DNA from: JABCPO02 sp963513115
GTDB taxonomy: Bacteria; Bacillota; Clostridia; TANB77; CAG-508
NCBI GenBank assembly: GCA_963513115.1
Contig: CAUPPN010000061.1
Coordinates: forward strand, 1-6,619
Direction of reading: 5' to 3'
Length of the DNA stretch: 6,619 nt
Shown: positions 5,824 to 6,619 of the stretch, piece after piece
How positions within the stretch are numbered: the first letter of the stretch is position 1
Layout of the letters: each line of letters begins with the position of its first letter
The notes under the pieces: model-generated
Databases searched by the model: none
What the model was told of the DNA's origin: nothing
The model's input: only the letters and a program-made list of their open reading frames with translations
Translations under genes and position numbers: made by a program

Positions 5824-6471
5824 ATGAAAAATAGAAAAGAAACAATTAGAATATTAGATGAATTAAAAAATTACTATCCAGAGGCTAAAGGTTCTCTGGA
5901 TTTTAATAATGCATTTCAACTTGCAGTAGCTGTATTACTTTCTGCACAATGTACAGATAAGAGAGTAAACGAAGTTACACCAAGACTTTTTGCAAAAGCA
6001 CCTAACGCAACTGAAATGGCAAAATTAACACAAGAAGAAATAGAAGAATATGTTAGACCTTGTGGCTTTTATAGGAATAAGGCTAAGAATATATTAATAA
6101 TGAGCAAGCAAATTGTTGAAAAGCATGGTGGAGAAGTACCAGAAACTATGAAAGAGTTAACAGCTCTTGCTGGTATAGGAAGAAAATCTGCAAATGTTAT
6201 TATGCTACAAGCATTCAAGAATCCTGAAGGAGTAGCAATAGATACTCATGCTAGAAGAATATGTAACAGGCTTGGTATTAGCTATGAAAAAGACCCAGAA
6301 AAAATAGAAAAAGAGCTACTTAAAAAGATAGAAAAAAGACAGATACACTATGCGAATCATGTTTTTGTAATATTTGGAAGAGATAAATGTAAGGCAAGAA
6401 ACCCACAATGTGAAAGTTGTCCTATTAAAAAAGACTGTGAATACGTAAAAGAAATTGAAATGAAGAAGTAA
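5824..6471 (+). CDS. nth: Endonuclease III, DNA glycosylase/AP lyase
   Basis: The 215-residue base-excision repair enzyme removes oxidised pyrimidines and nicks abasic sites. It is full length (E. coli Nth has 211 residues). L-L-S-A-Q-C-T-D (38-45) is the conserved N-terminal helix. The helix-hairpin-helix L-A-G-I-G-R-K-S-A-N (115-124) carries the catalytic lysine K121, and A-I-D-T-H-A-R-R (138-145) carries the catalytic aspartate D140. The 4Fe-4S cluster ligands follow the exact spacing C189-x6-C196-x2-C199-x5-C205. The start agrees with the family. The ribosome binding site is poor: AAAGGA at 5802-5807 is 16 bases away, and only TGAG is close. Translation therefore probably depends on ribosomes finishing rpmB two bases upstream. 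Confidence 0.97.
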   Translation: MKNRKETIRILDELKNYYPEAKGSLDFNNAFQLAVAVLLSAQCTDKRVNEVTPRLFAKAPNATEMAKLTQEEIEEYVRPCGFYRNKAKNILIMSKQIVEKHGGEVPETMKELTALAGIGRKSANVIMLQAFKNPEGVAIDTHARRICNRLGISYEKDPEKIEKELLKKIEKRQIHYANHVFVIFGRDKCKARNPQCESCPIKKDCEYVKEIEMKK

Positions 6472-6505
6472 AAGAAAAAATGGTAAAAATAAAATAATAT
6501 AAGTA

Positions 6506-6536
6506 AAAAAAGCTGAGAAAATATCTCAGCTTTTTT
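6506..6536. terminator. Strong terminator after nth, likely bidirectional
   Basis: A perfect 13-bp stem pairs 6506-6518 (A-run plus AGCTGAGA) with 6524-6536 (TCTCAGCT plus T-run) around the 5-base loop AAATA. The T-run follows the GC-containing core on the plus strand, and the A-run before it gives a T-run on the minus strand. It can therefore end transcription from both sides, which fits a convergent gene on the right. Confidence 0.93.
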
Positions 6537-6561
6537 GTTTGCCTAATGTTATACTAAATAA

Positions 6562-6619
6562 TTATTTGCTTTTAGAATCTAAGTTTTTTCTTATTTCTTT
6601 AACATTTCTCCATAAGCTA
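6562..6619 (-). CDS. Possible C-terminal end of a convergent gene (partial)
   Basis: On the minus strand one frame is open from the right edge to a TAA at 6564-6562 and would encode the last 18 residues of a protein, S-L-W-R-N-V-K-E-I-R-K-N-L-D-S-K-S-K. This looks like a lysine-rich C-terminal helix. The stop lies 25 bases from the two-way terminator, as expected for a convergent gene. A second minus-strand frame gives the shorter end A-Y-G-E-M-L-K-K before a TAA, so the frame is not certain. No family can be named from so short a piece. Confidence 0.38.
   Translation of the reverse strand, partial: SLWRNVKEIRKNLDSKSK

Noticed and set aside
1..6619. Mobile element, phage, CRISPR, toxin-antitoxin or defence system
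   Set aside because: No transposase, integrase, direct-repeat array, nuclease cassette or shift in base composition is seen, and every complete gene has a known cellular function.

Overview
The window is very AT-rich (by eye well under one third G+C), uses ATA and AGA codons heavily, and has strong AAGGAG-type ribosome binding sites and rho-independent terminators. Tight plus-strand gene packing and proteins resembling low-GC Gram-positive versions (a bL28 of Bacillus/Clostridium type, a HisRS subtype found in Clostridia) point to a low-GC Bacillota, most likely an anaerobic, gut-type clostridial or related uncultured lineage. The phylum-level guess is fairly safe; genus or family cannot be read from this stretch. 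The standard bacterial code fits: tryptophans are TGG, and no TGA is read through.

Layout. (1) 1-947: a single-gene unit. An extended -10 promoter overlaps a palindrome and leads into a membrane-anchored cell-wall glucosaminidase (112-903), closed by a clear terminator (914-947). (2) 948-1152: a noncoding gap with an inverted repeat around a tandem 9-mer, then a near-ideal sigma-A promoter (1090-1118). (3) 1153-5540: a tight operon rpoZ - gmk - priA - hisS. rpoZ and gmk overlap by one base, gmk and priA are one base apart (priA has a TTG start), and priA and hisS are 14 bases apart. (4) 5532-6536: a second promoter whose -35 lies in the last codons of hisS drives rpmB (bL28) and nth (endonuclease III), two bases apart, ending at a strong hairpin terminator that should work in both directions. 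(5) 6562-6619: possibly the C-terminal end of a convergent minus-strand gene that leaves the window.

The genes are mostly core housekeeping: an RNA polymerase subunit, GMP to GDP phosphorylation, replication restart, histidyl-tRNA charging, a ribosomal protein and base-excision repair. rpoZ, gmk and priA come from a cluster conserved in Bacillota (normally gmk-rpoZ-coaBC-priA-def-fmt), but here rpoZ and gmk are in reversed order and coaBC is absent.

I see no phage, transposon, CRISPR, toxin or defence locus, and no evidence for a wholly new system. The most notable oddity is that hisS ends at 371 codons. It keeps the whole catalytic core but lacks nearly all of the C-terminal anticodon-binding domain, and no remnant of that domain lies downstream. 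The next gene's promoter sits exactly at this early end. Smaller oddities are a guanylate kinase with an unusual P-loop, several variant helicase motifs and a charged insertion in PriA, and operator-like palindromes in two promoter regions.
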